DNA of 64,000 nt from Actinoplanes octamycinicus (GTDB lineage: Bacteria; Actinomycetota; Actinomycetes; Mycobacteriales; Micromonosporaceae). Made by a program: the position numbers and the translations under genes. The stretch lies in the NCBI RefSeq assembly GCF_014205225.1, contig NZ_JACHNB010000001.1:9343501-9407500 (forward strand), written 5' to 3'. The notes beneath the pieces are model-generated. The model was given only the letters and a program-made list of their open reading frames with translations, was not told the origin of the DNA and searched no databases. Positions 7,300 through 15,676 of the stretch are shown in pieces; position 1 is the stretch's first letter; each line of letters starts with the position of its first letter.

Positions 7300-8655
7300 T
7301 CAGATGCCGAGCGCGTTGAAGAGGTAGAGCCACACCTCACTGCGGGTGGGGAACGCCGGGATGGCGTGCCGGAGCCGGCGCAGTGGCACCTCGCCGACCA
7401 CCGCGACGGTGGCGGCCTGCAGGAAGTCGGCGACGTTCGAGCCGGTCAGGGTGACGCCGACCAGCACATCGCGGTCGGTGTCGACGAGGAACCGGGCGGT
7501 GCCGCGCGGGCCGCCGGTGAACGCGCCGCCGGCGTTGCCGTCGGTCGGCAGGTCGATCACCCGGACGTCGAGGCCGGCCGCGGCGGCCGTCGCGGTGGTG
7601 TGACCGACCGCGGCCACCTGCGGCTCGGTGAAGATCACCCGGGGCGAGCCGGGGCCGTCCGCGAGATGCTCGGCCGCCATCGGCTCGCCGAGGATGTCGC
7701 CGGCCGCGATGGCCGCCTGATATTTCGCCATGTGCGTGAAGAGCGCTTTCCCGTTCAGGTCACCGACCACGTAAAGCCAGCTCGATCCGGGAACGCGCAT
7801 GTTCTCGTCGACCCGTGGGGAATCCACGCCGACGGTGTCCAGGCCCAGGTCCGCCGCCTGCGGCGTGCGTCCGGCAGCGACCAGGATCTCCGCCGCGGTC
7901 ACGGTGACCCCGTCACTCAGGGTCACGTCAACACCGAGACCCGTTCGGCGTACGGCCTGAGCGCGCGCCCCGATCCGGATGTCCACCCCCTGCTCGGTCA
8001 GCGACTGCGCCACCTGCTCACCGGCGAACGGCTCCTCCCGCGGCAGCAGCCCCCGCTCCCCCGGGATCAGGGTGACCCGGGCGCCGAGCGAGGTGAACGC
8101 CTGGCTGAGCTCGGAGCCGACCACCCCGCCACCGAGCACGATCAGCGACTCCGGGATGACCGGGGTGGTGACCGCCGCCCGGTTCGTCCACGGCTCGGCG
8201 TCGGCCAGCCCGTCGATGGCGGGCAGCGCGGCCCGGGTGCCGCCGGCCAGGATGACCGCCCGCCGGGCCTCGAGGATCTCGTCGCCGACCCGGACGCGTT
8301 TCTCCCCGGCGAGCCGGCCCCAGCCGCGGACCAGGGTGATCCCCCGCTCCGCCAGCCAGGGCAGCTGGCCGGCGTCGTCCAGGCCGCCGATCAGCTCGTC
8401 GCGGCGGCGCAGCACGGCGGCCACGTCGAGGTCGCCGGTGACCGCGGCGGCCACCCCGGGTGTGCGCCGGGCCTCGGCGAGCAGCTCACCCGGGCGCAGC
8501 AGCGCCTTGGACGGCATGCACGCGTAGTAGGAGCACTCCCCGCCGACCTTGTCGGCCTCGACGATCGCCACATCCAGTCCGGCCTCGGCCAGCCGGCCGG
8601 CCGCCACCTCGCCGCCGGGTCCGGCGCCGATCACCACCACGTCAAAGCTTCGCAT
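7300..8655 (-). CDS. FAD-dependent pyridine-nucleotide disulfide oxidoreductase
   Basis: This 451-residue flavoprotein starts with the FAD-binding GxGxxG motif (VIGAGPGGEVAAGRLAEAG, from residue 8). It has a redox-active CX4C pair, Cys41 and Cys46, in GGECSYYACMPSK, and a second Rossmann motif (IVLGGGVVGSELSQAF) for NAD(P)H. The FAD-contact motif YVVGDLNGKALFTHMA and a C-terminal dimer-interface segment with HAIPAFPTRSE (the usual H-P-E element) follow. It therefore resembles dihydrolipoyl dehydrogenase and mercuric reductase, but its active site (CSYYAC) is not the lipoamide-type CLNVGC, and no 2-oxoacid dehydrogenase genes are nearby. The disulfide substrate is unknown. Confidence 0.85.
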   Translation of the reverse strand: MRSFDVVVIGAGPGGEVAAGRLAEAGLDVAIVEADKVGGECSYYACMPSKALLRPGELLAEARRTPGVAAAVTGDLDVAAVLRRRDELIGGLDDAGQLPWLAERGITLVRGWGRLAGEKRVRVGDEILEARRAVILAGGTRAALPAIDGLADAEPWTNRAAVTTPVIPESLIVLGGGVVGSELSQAFTSLGARVTLIPGERGLLPREEPFAGEQVAQSLTEQGVDIRIGARAQAVRRTGLGVDVTLSDGVTVTAAEILVAAGRTPQAADLGLDTVGVDSPRVDENMRVPGSSWLYVVGDLNGKALFTHMAKYQAAIAAGDILGEPMAAEHLADGPGSPRVIFTEPQVAAVGHTTATAAAAGLDVRVIDLPTDGNAGGAFTGGPRGTARFLVDTDRDVLVGVTLTGSNVADFLQAATVAVVGEVPLRRLRHAIPAFPTRSEVWLYLFNALGI

Positions 8656-8690
8656 GCGGTAGATGGTCGCCCGGCGGCGAACTCGTTCAC

Positions 8691-8709
8691 CCCAGGGGGT
8701 TGCCCTGGG
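8691..8709 (-). terminator. Hairpin between lipoprotein and flavoprotein genes
   Basis: CCCAGGG and CCCTGGG (7-bp arms) are separated by 5 bp downstream of the lipoprotein stop. It has no T-run, which is common in actinomycete terminators. Confidence 0.45.
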
Positions 8710-8731
8710 CGGCACCCGGGGCCGCCGGGGG

Positions 8732-9193
8732 TCAGCTCGGTGACGGGGCGGCGGGGCGGGGCCGGATGTCGCTGAACGTGTAGCACGCCTCGTCGTCGAT
8801 GGCGTTCGGCATCGGGTCGATCGTCAGCGAGGCGGGCAGGCCGGCCGCGTCGGTGGTGAACTCGATCACGGCGTCCGGCCCGGCGGTGCCGGTTTCGGCG
8901 AGCAGCTCGGCGATGGCCGGGTAGTGCGCCACGTCCGGGTTGGTGTCCCGGTCGGCGGGCTCGCCGGTGACCCGCTCGCCGGCCACGGTGATCCGGTACT
9001 TGCCGATCAGTGCCCGCTCGCCGCAGGTCGAGGTGAGGACGTAGGTGTAGTGCGACGGCAGGTTCGCGGCTGCCACGTGGACGGCGTCACGGGTCTCCGC
9101 GGTCGTACCGGAAAGGGTGGTGCCGCACGCGGAGACCGCGAGTGCGGTGATCACGGTGAGCAGCGCGGTCCGGCGCTGTCGGGAATCGGCCAT
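8732..9193 (-). CDS. Lipoprotein, DUF6174-like
   Basis: The 153-residue protein has a lipobox (LAVSAC, Cys about residue 22) after a short signal sequence, so it should be anchored to the outer face of the membrane. The body contains HYTYVLTSTCGERALIGKYR followed by a short strand pattern (ITVAGERVTG). This resembles the small DUF6174 domain found in actinomycete lipoproteins. A second Cys lies in DDEACYTF and may pair with the first. Function is unknown. It is transcribed away from the riboswitch-controlled rpf gene, and a hairpin separates it from the downstream flavoprotein gene. Confidence 0.7.
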   Translation of the reverse strand: MADSRQRRTALLTVITALAVSACGTTLSGTTAETRDAVHVAAANLPSHYTYVLTSTCGERALIGKYRITVAGERVTGEPADRDTNPDVAHYPAIAELLAETGTAGPDAVIEFTTDAAGLPASLTIDPMPNAIDDEACYTFSDIRPRPAAPSPS

Positions 9194-9424
9194 GGCTGGT
9201 TCGACGCACCGTGACCAGCGGCGGTTCCGCCCTTTCTGCCGGTCGTGCGGCATGCCGGGAGGACGGGCGGATGACCGGTTTCGGAAATGCCTGGCTTTCC
9301 AGGGCACGAACAAGATCAAATCACCCTAATACCGTGAAGAACGTCACTATCCGGCATCAAAAACTTGGATGAACGACCGGGGATGTGGTTACCGTCGGTC
9401 GTCCCGCGATGGCGGGCACTGTGG

Positions 9425-9595
9425 ACGGACCGCCGAATCCTGCCGCCGATCCACAGACTCGATGAGAAGGGCAGGAGCGGGGGACCCACCGTTTCCGGCG
9501 CGTCCATCACGGAGCGCGCCTCGGGGTGAAGCCGCCATGTGTGACGCGGCCGGGCCGATCTGCCCGAACCCGACAGCTCACCTCGCAGGCGTGGA
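9425..9595 (+). ncRNA. c-di-AMP riboswitch (ydaO/yuaA class) in the leader of the rpf gene
   Basis: The leader matches the ydaO-yuaA consensus in order: CGCCGAATCCTGCC (9431-9444), GGAGCGGGGGACCCACC, CTCGGGGTGAAGCCGC, then TGCCCGAACCCGACAGCTCA and CCTCGCAGGCG (ending 9591). The outer stem can form between CGCC at 9431-9434 and GGCG at 9588-9591. The ribosome-binding site GGAGG (9593-9597) directly follows the 3' side of this stem, so ligand binding could act on translation as well as on transcription. In other actinobacteria this riboswitch is known to control resuscitation-promoting-factor genes, as it would here. Confidence 0.88.
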
Positions 9596-9604
9596 GGATC
9601 ATCC

Positions 9605-10171
9605 ATGTCTCGGATCGGTAGACGAACGCGCCTTGCTGCCCTCACCCTGGTGGCGGCGGGCGTGACCGGAGCCGGCGTGCTGTTCGCGCCCGCTTCCCCG
9701 GCGATGGCATCCAGCGTCAACTGGGACGTGGTCGCCAAGTGCGAATCGGGCGGCCGCTGGCACATCAACACCGGTAACGGGTACTACGGCGGCCTGCAGT
9801 TCAGCCGCAGCACGTGGAAGGCGAACGGCGGCGGCAAGTACGCGTCGACCGCGGACAAGGCCACCAAGGGCGAGCAGATCAAGATCGCCGAGAAGCTGTA
9901 CGCCAAGCGCGGGCTGAGCCCGTGGCCGGTGTGCGGCAAGAAGGCCGGCGTGCACAAGAAGGCCACGTCGACCAGGAAGAAGTCCACCAAGGCGAAGAGC
10001 AGTAAGGTCAAGTCGACCGGCAAGACCTACGTGGTGAAGTCCGGCGACACGCTCGCCAAGATCGCCCGGAAGTACCACATCAAGGGCGGCTGGCGGACGC
10101 TGTACAAGCTCAACAAGAGCAAGCTGTCCAGCCCGAGCCGGATCTACCCCGGTCAGCGGATCCGTCTCTGA
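9605..10171 (+). CDS. Resuscitation-promoting-factor-type muralytic enzyme with LysM domain
   Basis: The 188-residue secreted protein has a signal peptide ending near MASS. The Rpf/transglycosylase-like domain (about 37-115) has the catalytic Glu47 in AKCESGGRW and the GYYGGLQFSRSTW motif. A Lys/Ser/Thr-rich basic linker (about 120-140) leads to a C-terminal LysM domain (TYVVKSGDTLAKIARKY). It should bind and cleave peptidoglycan, supporting growth from spores or resting cells. GGAGG lies 7 bp upstream of the ATG. Expression is under a c-di-AMP riboswitch in the leader. Confidence 0.93.
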   Translation: MSRIGRRTRLAALTLVAAGVTGAGVLFAPASPAMASSVNWDVVAKCESGGRWHINTGNGYYGGLQFSRSTWKANGGGKYASTADKATKGEQIKIAEKLYAKRGLSPWPVCGKKAGVHKKATSTRKKSTKAKSSKVKSTGKTYVVKSGDTLAKIARKYHIKGGWRTLYKLNKSKLSSPSRIYPGQRIRL

Positions 10172-10182
10172 CGGTCCGTCCT

Positions 10183-10222
10183 CCGGCCGCGCGGTCGTCC
10201 GGGCGGGCGGCGGCGCGGCCGG
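10183..10222 (+). terminator. Putative terminator of the rpf gene
   Basis: Perfect 10-bp arms CCGGCCGCGC and GCGCGGCCGG flank a 20-nt loop, starting 11 bp after the rpf stop. There is no T-tract. Confidence 0.5.
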
Positions 10223-10304
10223 GACGATCACCGCCCCGTCCGGCCCGCGGAGGCCGTCACCGCCGGCGGCAGACCGGCGACATCCCTGGTGATCCTTGTC
10301 CCGC

Positions 10305-10326
10305 TGACCTGATCCGCACCAGGTCA
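10305..10326. promoter_or_regulatory. Inverted repeat upstream of SGNH hydrolase gene
   Basis: TGACCTG and CAGGTCA are separated by 8 bp, ending 47 bp upstream of the SGNH start. The spacing fits a dimeric repressor site. It is an operator candidate only. Confidence 0.4.
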
Positions 10327-10373
10327 GGTGTGAGGATTGCCGCCGGGACGTGGGCGCGGCAACGGGGGAACAC

Positions 10374-11654
10374 ATGCGGTGGGTCGGGGCGGCGGGGCTG
10401 GCCGGGGGCATGCTGCTGCTGGTGGCGGGATGCGGAGCGACTGATCCGTACGCGAATGCCGCCCCGGCCTCCCCCGCGCCTTCCCACCCGGCGGCCTTCC
10501 CGGCGCCGTCCCAGTCGGCGGCTTTCCTCTCGCCGTCCCGGTCGGCGGCGCCGGACTGGGTCGGCACCTGGGGTGTCGCGATGACCGACGGCGGGCAGGC
10601 CTTCGAGCGGCAGACCGTCCGGCAGATCGTGCACACCAGCGTCGCCGGGGACCGCGCCCGGCTGGAGCTGTCCCACGCGTTCGGCCGCACGCCGCTGGTG
10701 ATCGGCGGGGTGCACGTGGCGCGGCAGGTGTCCGGGAGCACCATCGACCCGGCCACCGACACCGTGGTGACCTTCGGCGGCAGGACGGCGGTGACCATCC
10801 CGGCGGGCGGCACGGTGACCAGCGACCCGGTGAGCTTCGCCGTGCCGGCCGACGCCGATCTGGCGGTCAGCGTCCACCTGCCGGCGGCGACCGGCGAGAC
10901 CACCCGGCATCCGCTCGGCACCAGGGACAATTTCATCGGTACCGGCGACCAGCTCACCGCCACGAGCATCCGCGGCGCCGAGACGTCCAGCAACTACTTC
11001 TTCCTGACCGGCCTGGACGTGCACAACTCCGCGGCGGAGGGGACGGTCGTGGCGTTCGGGGCGTCGATCACCGACGGGCTGGACTCGGCCTTCGGGGCCA
11101 ACCAGCGGTGGCCGGACCTGCTCGCCGACCGGCTGCGCGCGGCGGGGCGGACGATCGGCGTGGTGAACACCGGGATCAGCGGCAACCGGCTGACCGCCGA
11201 CGGCACCGACGGACGCGGCGAGAGCGCGGCCCACCGGTTCGAGCGGGACGTGCTGCGGCGTACCGGAGTGCGCTGGGTGATCATCTCGGACGACCCGCTG
11301 AACGATCTGGGCAGCCACCGCGCACCGGGCAGCGACGAGATCATCAGCGCCTACCGGCAGCTGATCGATCGCGGTCATGCGGCCGGGATCAGGGTGATCT
11401 GCTCGACGCTCACCCCGTTCCGCGGCGCGGACTACTGGAGCAGCCGGGGCGAGCAGGGCCGGGCCGAGGTGAACGCGTTCGTCCGCGGCGCCGGCAGCGG
11501 GTGCGACGCGGTGCTCGACCAGGACGCCGCGACGCACGATCCGGCGTCACCGACCCGGTTCCTGGCCGCGAACGACTCCGGCGACCACCTGCACCCTGGC
11601 GACAAGGGTATGCGGGTGATCGCCGGAGCGGTCGACCTCGACTGGTTCGACTGA
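10374..11654 (+). CDS. SGNH/GDSL-family hydrolase lipoprotein
   Basis: The 426-residue protein has a lipobox (LLLVAGC) and a Pro/Ala/Ser-rich spacer with repeated PSxSAAF-like units. A beta-rich N-terminal region (starting WVGTWGVAMTDGG) is typical of large secreted SGNH hydrolases. The catalytic domain follows: block I is AFGASITDG with Ser231 (GAS rather than GDS), an Asn in PLNDLG serves block III and DHLHPGD provides Asp404 and His407. It probably removes acyl or acetyl groups from an extracellular carbohydrate. GGGGGA sits just upstream of the ATG at 10374. Confidence 0.87.
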   Translation: MRWVGAAGLAGGMLLLVAGCGATDPYANAAPASPAPSHPAAFPAPSQSAAFLSPSRSAAPDWVGTWGVAMTDGGQAFERQTVRQIVHTSVAGDRARLELSHAFGRTPLVIGGVHVARQVSGSTIDPATDTVVTFGGRTAVTIPAGGTVTSDPVSFAVPADADLAVSVHLPAATGETTRHPLGTRDNFIGTGDQLTATSIRGAETSSNYFFLTGLDVHNSAAEGTVVAFGASITDGLDSAFGANQRWPDLLADRLRAAGRTIGVVNTGISGNRLTADGTDGRGESAAHRFERDVLRRTGVRWVIISDDPLNDLGSHRAPGSDEIISAYRQLIDRGHAAGIRVICSTLTPFRGADYWSSRGEQGRAEVNAFVRGAGSGCDAVLDQDAATHDPASPTRFLAANDSGDHLHPGDKGMRVIAGAVDLDWFD

Positions 11655-11735
11655 GTCACCTCGGTCGCTGGTCCAGGAGGTCTGACGTGCGGGAATGCGC
11701 TTTCCGCGCCAATCTAGGGCACGGGCGTCGATACG

Positions 11736-12518
11736 TCAATCGGTGTTCTTTCTGCCGAACTCGATGTTGTCCAGGTCGCCGTGGAACTGGTCGGTGTCCA
11801 CGTCGGTCTGGTTCGGGTTGATCCGCTTGCCGCCGATCACCACGGCGCCGCTCGGCAGGATGTCCGCCAGCGGGCCGGTCCGCTGGGCCGGCGGCACCAG
11901 CTGCCGGCCGGTGGCCGGGTCGTGCACCCGGATCTGGAACAGCACCGGGGACAGCCGGACGCAGGTCACCCGGTACCACCGGCCGACCGTCATGCCGAAG
12001 TCCTCCGGGCCGGCCGGGAGCAGCACGAAGTTCGTCCCGTCCGACCACCGGCAGGACGGCCGGCCGTAGTCCACCTGCAGTTTCCACTGGGTGACCCCGG
12101 CCCCGGCCGCGCCGAACTGAAAGACGTTCATCCCGGCGTCCGGCGACGGCGTCTCGTTCAACCGGATGTCCGCGCCGTAGACGAACCGGCCCTCCCCGTC
12201 ACCGCCCGGCACCAGCGTGACCGAGCTCGCCGGGCGGATGATCGCTTGTGGACAAGGCGTGGTCGTGGTGCAGGAGCCGCCCGGGAAACGCAGGATGCGG
12301 TTGCCGCCCGCCTCGGTCACCGAGGTGACGAACCCGCCGCCGCCACCCAGGATGGCGCCGTGCAGGCCGTTGCCGCTGCTGTCGGCGACATGCGACGGGT
12401 CGGTGAGATCGCCGAGATAGCGCAGCTCCACGTGGCCGGGCGGAGGCGCGGCCAGAGCCGGGGTGGCGGTCAGGACGACGGCGCACAGGGCGCCGAGCGA
12501 GGCACGCAACAGTGTCAT
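11736..12518 (-). CDS. Secreted LamG/concanavalin A-like domain protein
   Basis: The 260-residue protein has a Sec signal peptide (MTLLRASLGALCAVVLTATPALA). The rest looks like one concanavalin A-like jelly roll: an NGLHGAI motif, an internal FVYGADIRL strand, WYRVTCVRLSPVLFQIRVHD, and a final DTDQFHGDLDNIEFG, which in LamG-type modules closes the fold. No catalytic residues were recognised, so a carbohydrate- or surface-binding role is likely. It is convergent with the SGNH hydrolase gene (81 bp apart). Confidence 0.65.
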   Translation of the reverse strand: MTLLRASLGALCAVVLTATPALAAPPPGHVELRYLGDLTDPSHVADSSGNGLHGAILGGGGGFVTSVTEAGGNRILRFPGGSCTTTTPCPQAIIRPASSVTLVPGGDGEGRFVYGADIRLNETPSPDAGMNVFQFGAAGAGVTQWKLQVDYGRPSCRWSDGTNFVLLPAGPEDFGMTVGRWYRVTCVRLSPVLFQIRVHDPATGRQLVPPAQRTGPLADILPSGAVVIGGKRINPNQTDVDTDQFHGDLDNIEFGRKNTD

Positions 12519-12672
12519 GTAGGCAGTGGAGCGGACGGCGGACCACAAGGACGGCGCATCTGTGCGACTCTCTGCGGATTGACCCGACCGGGCGTCCGCC
12601 GGTTGAACCGGAGCCGTCACCCAGCGGTACTCCCCGATGACTTCCCACCCTGACTGACGAAGTAGGTGCAGC

Positions 12673-13452
12673 ATGAGTTACCCGGACCCGACCGCCGGCC
12701 CGGCGGAGCAGGACGGCTGGTCGTCGGCGGCGCGCTCGCCCCGGCCGGTCGTGCCGGAGCAGCACAGCCCGCAGCAGCCGGGCGGTTATCCGGCGCAGCA
12801 CTCGTATCCGCAGCACCAGGGCCCGTCGGGGTATCCGCAGCAGCCCGGCGGGGCTTTGGGGTCGCAGTACCCGCAGCAATTCGGCGGCTATCCGGCGGCG
12901 TCGCAGCAGTACCCGCACCAAACCGCCCCGCAGCAGTACTCGCCGCAGTCCGGCACCCACTCGGCCGCGCCCGGCCACTATGGTCAGCAGCCCGGCACCC
13001 CCGCGGCCGCGACCAGCCAGTATGGCGCCGGGACCAGCCAGTATGGCGCCGCGACCAGCCAGTATGGCGCCGCGACCAGCCAGTATGGCGCCGCGACCAG
13101 CCAGTATGGCGCCGCACCCGACCACTATGGCCAGCAGCCCGGTGCCTACCCGGCCGCGCCCGGTCAGTATGGGCAGCAGCCGGGCACTCCCCCGCCGTCG
13201 ATGCCGTACCACCAGTGGACCGCCGAGGGCGACCGATCCGACCCGGCGCAGCAGCAGATCAAACTCGCCGAAGCCGCCGCCCAGGGCAAACGCGACATCA
13301 CCGTAGGCAGCATCTGGCTGGGCGCCGGCATCTTCATCACCCTCGCCACGATGGCCTCCGGCGCCGCCGTCTACATCGTCGCCTGGGGCCCGATGCTCTA
13401 CGGCCTCTACCGCCTGATCAAGGGCATCATCGCCGTCCGCCGCACCAATTGA
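12673..13452 (+). CDS. Gln/Tyr/Pro-rich membrane protein with tandem ATSQYGA repeats
   Basis: The 259-residue protein has about 180 residues of low-complexity sequence rich in Gln, Tyr, Pro and Gly (YPQQPGG, QYSPQS, HYGQQPG), including five ATSQYGA units. A short helical stretch (DPAQQQIKLAEAAAQGKRDITVG) leads to two membrane helices near the C-terminus (WLGAGIFITLATMASGAAVYIVAW and PMLYGLYRLIKGIIAV). The N-terminal region should be disordered and on the cytoplasmic side. It looks like the small two-TM actinobacterial proteins with prion-like N-terminal tails. Function is unknown. Confidence 0.75.
   Translation: MSYPDPTAGPAEQDGWSSAARSPRPVVPEQHSPQQPGGYPAQHSYPQHQGPSGYPQQPGGALGSQYPQQFGGYPAASQQYPHQTAPQQYSPQSGTHSAAPGHYGQQPGTPAAATSQYGAGTSQYGAATSQYGAATSQYGAATSQYGAAPDHYGQQPGAYPAAPGQYGQQPGTPPPSMPYHQWTAEGDRSDPAQQQIKLAEAAAQGKRDITVGSIWLGAGIFITLATMASGAAVYIVAWGPMLYGLYRLIKGIIAVRRTN
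13009..13113 (+). repeat. In-frame 21-bp tandem repeat, five units
   Basis: Five near-identical 21-bp units encode (A/G)TSQYGA in the disordered N-terminal region of the QY-rich membrane protein. The length is a multiple of three, so copy-number change would keep the frame. Confidence 0.9.
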
Positions 13453-13465
13453 CCGGCACACCCTC

Positions 13466-13600
13466 CCTCAGTCCCGTGCCAGCTCGTCCCGGACCGTCTC
13501 CCGGTCGTGGATCCGCGCGGGCGGCTGACGGCGGCCGGTGCCATGCCACACCTGCGCCGGCCGGGTCGCCATCAGCACCGCACGCAGTTCCTCGTGCCCG
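13466..13600 (-). pseudogene. Possible 3' remnant of a gene
   Basis: On the minus strand one frame reads ...RGHEELRAVLMATRPAQV, then WHGTGRRQPPARIHDRE and TVRDELARD before a TGA, with the strongly GC-biased third positions of real genes here. No start or upstream continuation was found. It may be a decayed gene end or just chance. I do not recognise the family. Confidence 0.2.
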
Positions 13601-13669
13601 CGGATCAGTGGAGGTGCTGAGCGCCTGGCTCGACCTCGCCGGCCCGGTGCGGCAGGACATGGCGCGGGT

Positions 13670-14563
13670 CTAACCGCAGTCGAAGCGGTAGTCGGTGGGG
13701 TGGGCCGGGCAGCGCGGGCAGACGAACAGGTAGATGCCGCCCGCGTCGCCGAGCATCAGGCCTGTCGGGTTCTGCAGGCCCCGCCACGGATGGTCGTCGG
13801 CGGCGTCCCAGCCCCACCCCGCCATCGCCGGGCGGTCCTCCACCGGGATCCAGCGCCGCTCGTCGCCCCGGTCGAACTCCCAGCTCGCGATGGTCAGCAG
13901 ATGGTCCATCGTGGCGCCGCACGCACAGGCGGGCCAATCCGGCGACTGGGTCCAGCCCGGGTAACCGCCGACCTTGATCCCGGACGCCACCGCCAGGTCC
14001 CTCTCGTAGCTCCAGCCGGTGTCCCGCTCGACCCGCTGGGCGGCCTCCTGGATCTCCGACCACACCGAGGGCGGCAGGTCGTGGGACGGATACTCGACCA
14101 CCCGCTCCGGAGCGATCACGCAGGGCCGGGGCACCCGTCGCGGGTCCGACTCCACGTCCGGCGCCGGCGACGCGCTCACGTCGAGGCCGGCACGCCGGCG
14201 CCAGCGCACCTCGGGACGAGGCGCATCGAACGGCTCATGGTCGAACGGGCACCACAGCACCTGCAGCACGTCCGTCCCCTCCGGGAACGGCAGCTCAGGG
14301 ATGTCCTCGGCGAACAGCTGCAGCACCGGCACGAGTGGCGCCGCCGGCTCGCCGGGCCCGTCGGGGTAGTGATCGTCCGGCTCCGGCCCGTCGCACACCG
14401 GCCACGGCTCGCCGGCCGGCCACAGCAACGGCCCGCCGACCGAGCTCTGCCCGGCCGTCGGAGCTCCGGCGCGAGGGTGCAGCCGCACCGTGGTCCGCGC
14501 GAACGGCACCACGGCCGGAAACTCCGACGGTACGTCGATCGGCCCGGCCGGCGTGGTGTGCAC
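13670..14563 (-). CDS. DUF1963 (YwqG-like) protein
   Basis: The 297-residue protein begins at GTG. It carries DUF1963 features: an early GGPLLWPAGEPWPVC segment, WTQSPDWPACACGATMDHLLTIASW with a GGYPGW lead-in (the typical position of the family's KIGGxPxxxQ motif), and a final DAGGIYLFVCPRCP. Cys pairs (CAC, CPRC) could bind a metal. Function is unknown. It follows the LLM oxidoreductase gene by 10 bp on the same strand and is probably co-transcribed with it. Confidence 0.75.
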   Translation of the reverse strand: MHTTPAGPIDVPSEFPAVVPFARTTVRLHPRAGAPTAGQSSVGGPLLWPAGEPWPVCDGPEPDDHYPDGPGEPAAPLVPVLQLFAEDIPELPFPEGTDVLQVLWCPFDHEPFDAPRPEVRWRRRAGLDVSASPAPDVESDPRRVPRPCVIAPERVVEYPSHDLPPSVWSEIQEAAQRVERDTGWSYERDLAVASGIKVGGYPGWTQSPDWPACACGATMDHLLTIASWEFDRGDERRWIPVEDRPAMAGWGWDAADDHPWRGLQNPTGLMLGDAGGIYLFVCPRCPAHPTDYRFDCG

Positions 14564-14573
14564 GCCGGTGATC

Positions 14574-15554
14574 CTACGATCGTTGCCCGGCGACCGGCTG
14601 GCGGAGGGCCGGCAGCACCTTGGCGCCGAAGGTCTCGATGAACGGCATCAGGTCCTGCCCGACGTGGTGCAGGTAGACGCGGTCGAAGCCGAGCGCGGCG
14701 TAGCCCCGCAGCCACTCGATGTGCGCCTCCAGGTCGGCCGACACGTTGACCACCTGCCGGACCTGGTCCACCGTCACGTTCTCGCTGACCACGTCGAACT
14801 GCTCGACCGTCTCGAGATCCCAGCAGACCGGCGGCTGGAAGACGTTGCTGCGCCACTGGTCGTGCGCGATCGCCTCGGCCTCGTCCTCGGTCGGCGCCCA
14901 GCTCAGGTGCACCTGCAGGCAGACCGGTCCCCGGCCACCCGCGTCCCGGTACGAGTCGATCATCGCCCGCAGGTGGTCGGTGGGCGCGTTGACGGTGACC
15001 AGCCCGTCGGCCCACCCGGCGCACCAGGCCGCGGTCTTCGTGCTCACCGCGGCTCCGATCAGCGGCGGCGCCTCGGCCGGCCGGGTCCACAGCCGGGCCC
15101 GGTCGACGGTGACCAGCCCGTCCCGGGTCACCTCGTCGCCGGCCAGCAGGCCGCGGATCACCTCCACCGAGGCGAGCAGCCGGGCCTCCCGCACCTCCTT
15201 GCGCGGCCACGGTTCCCCGGTGATGTGCTCGTTGCTGTATTCGCCGCTGCCCAGCGCCGCCCAGAACCGGCCCGGGAACATCGCGCCGAGCGTCCCGATG
15301 GCCTGCGCGATGATCGCCGGGTGGTAGCGCTGGCCCGGGGCGTTGACCACGCCGAACGACAGGTTGGTGGCCTGCAGCGCGGCGCCGAGCCACGACCAGG
15401 CGAAGGCGGACTGTCCCTGCCGGCTGCTCCACGGCGAGAAATGGTCGGAACACATCGCGGCTTCGAAGCCGTTCCGTTCGGCCGCGATCACCGCGGTGAG
15501 AAGATCGGCGGGCGGGATCTGCTCGTGGGAGGCGTGGATTCCGTACTCCGTCAT
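14574..15554 (-). CDS. LLM-class flavin-dependent oxidoreductase (TIGR03885-like)
   Basis: The 326-residue protein has the luciferase-like monooxygenase TIM barrel. Diagnostic stretches are IHASHEQIPPADLL, AAMCSDHFSPWSSRQGQSAF, FGVVNAPGQRYHPAIIAQA, PGRFWAALGSGEYSNEHITG and PPLIGAAVSTKTA. These match the TIGR03885 subgroup, which is thought to use FMN rather than F420. The substrate is unknown. It is the first gene of a probable two-gene unit with the DUF1963 protein and is divergent from the NYN-domain gene. Confidence 0.85.
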   Translation of the reverse strand: MTEYGIHASHEQIPPADLLTAVIAAERNGFEAAMCSDHFSPWSSRQGQSAFAWSWLGAALQATNLSFGVVNAPGQRYHPAIIAQAIGTLGAMFPGRFWAALGSGEYSNEHITGEPWPRKEVREARLLASVEVIRGLLAGDEVTRDGLVTVDRARLWTRPAEAPPLIGAAVSTKTAAWCAGWADGLVTVNAPTDHLRAMIDSYRDAGGRGPVCLQVHLSWAPTEDEAEAIAHDQWRSNVFQPPVCWDLETVEQFDVVSENVTVDQVRQVVNVSADLEAHIEWLRGYAALGFDRVYLHHVGQDLMPFIETFGAKVLPALRQPVAGQRS

Positions 15555-15676
15555 GGAGGTGCCGTTACCCCGGCTGCCGTCCGGGCAACCTTCGGGGAGT
15601 GGCGCGCGGCGGGGCCGGCCGGGAGAATCCCGGACCGGGACGGAACGGCGGGCGAGGGAGAGGTCGGCGGCGGCGG

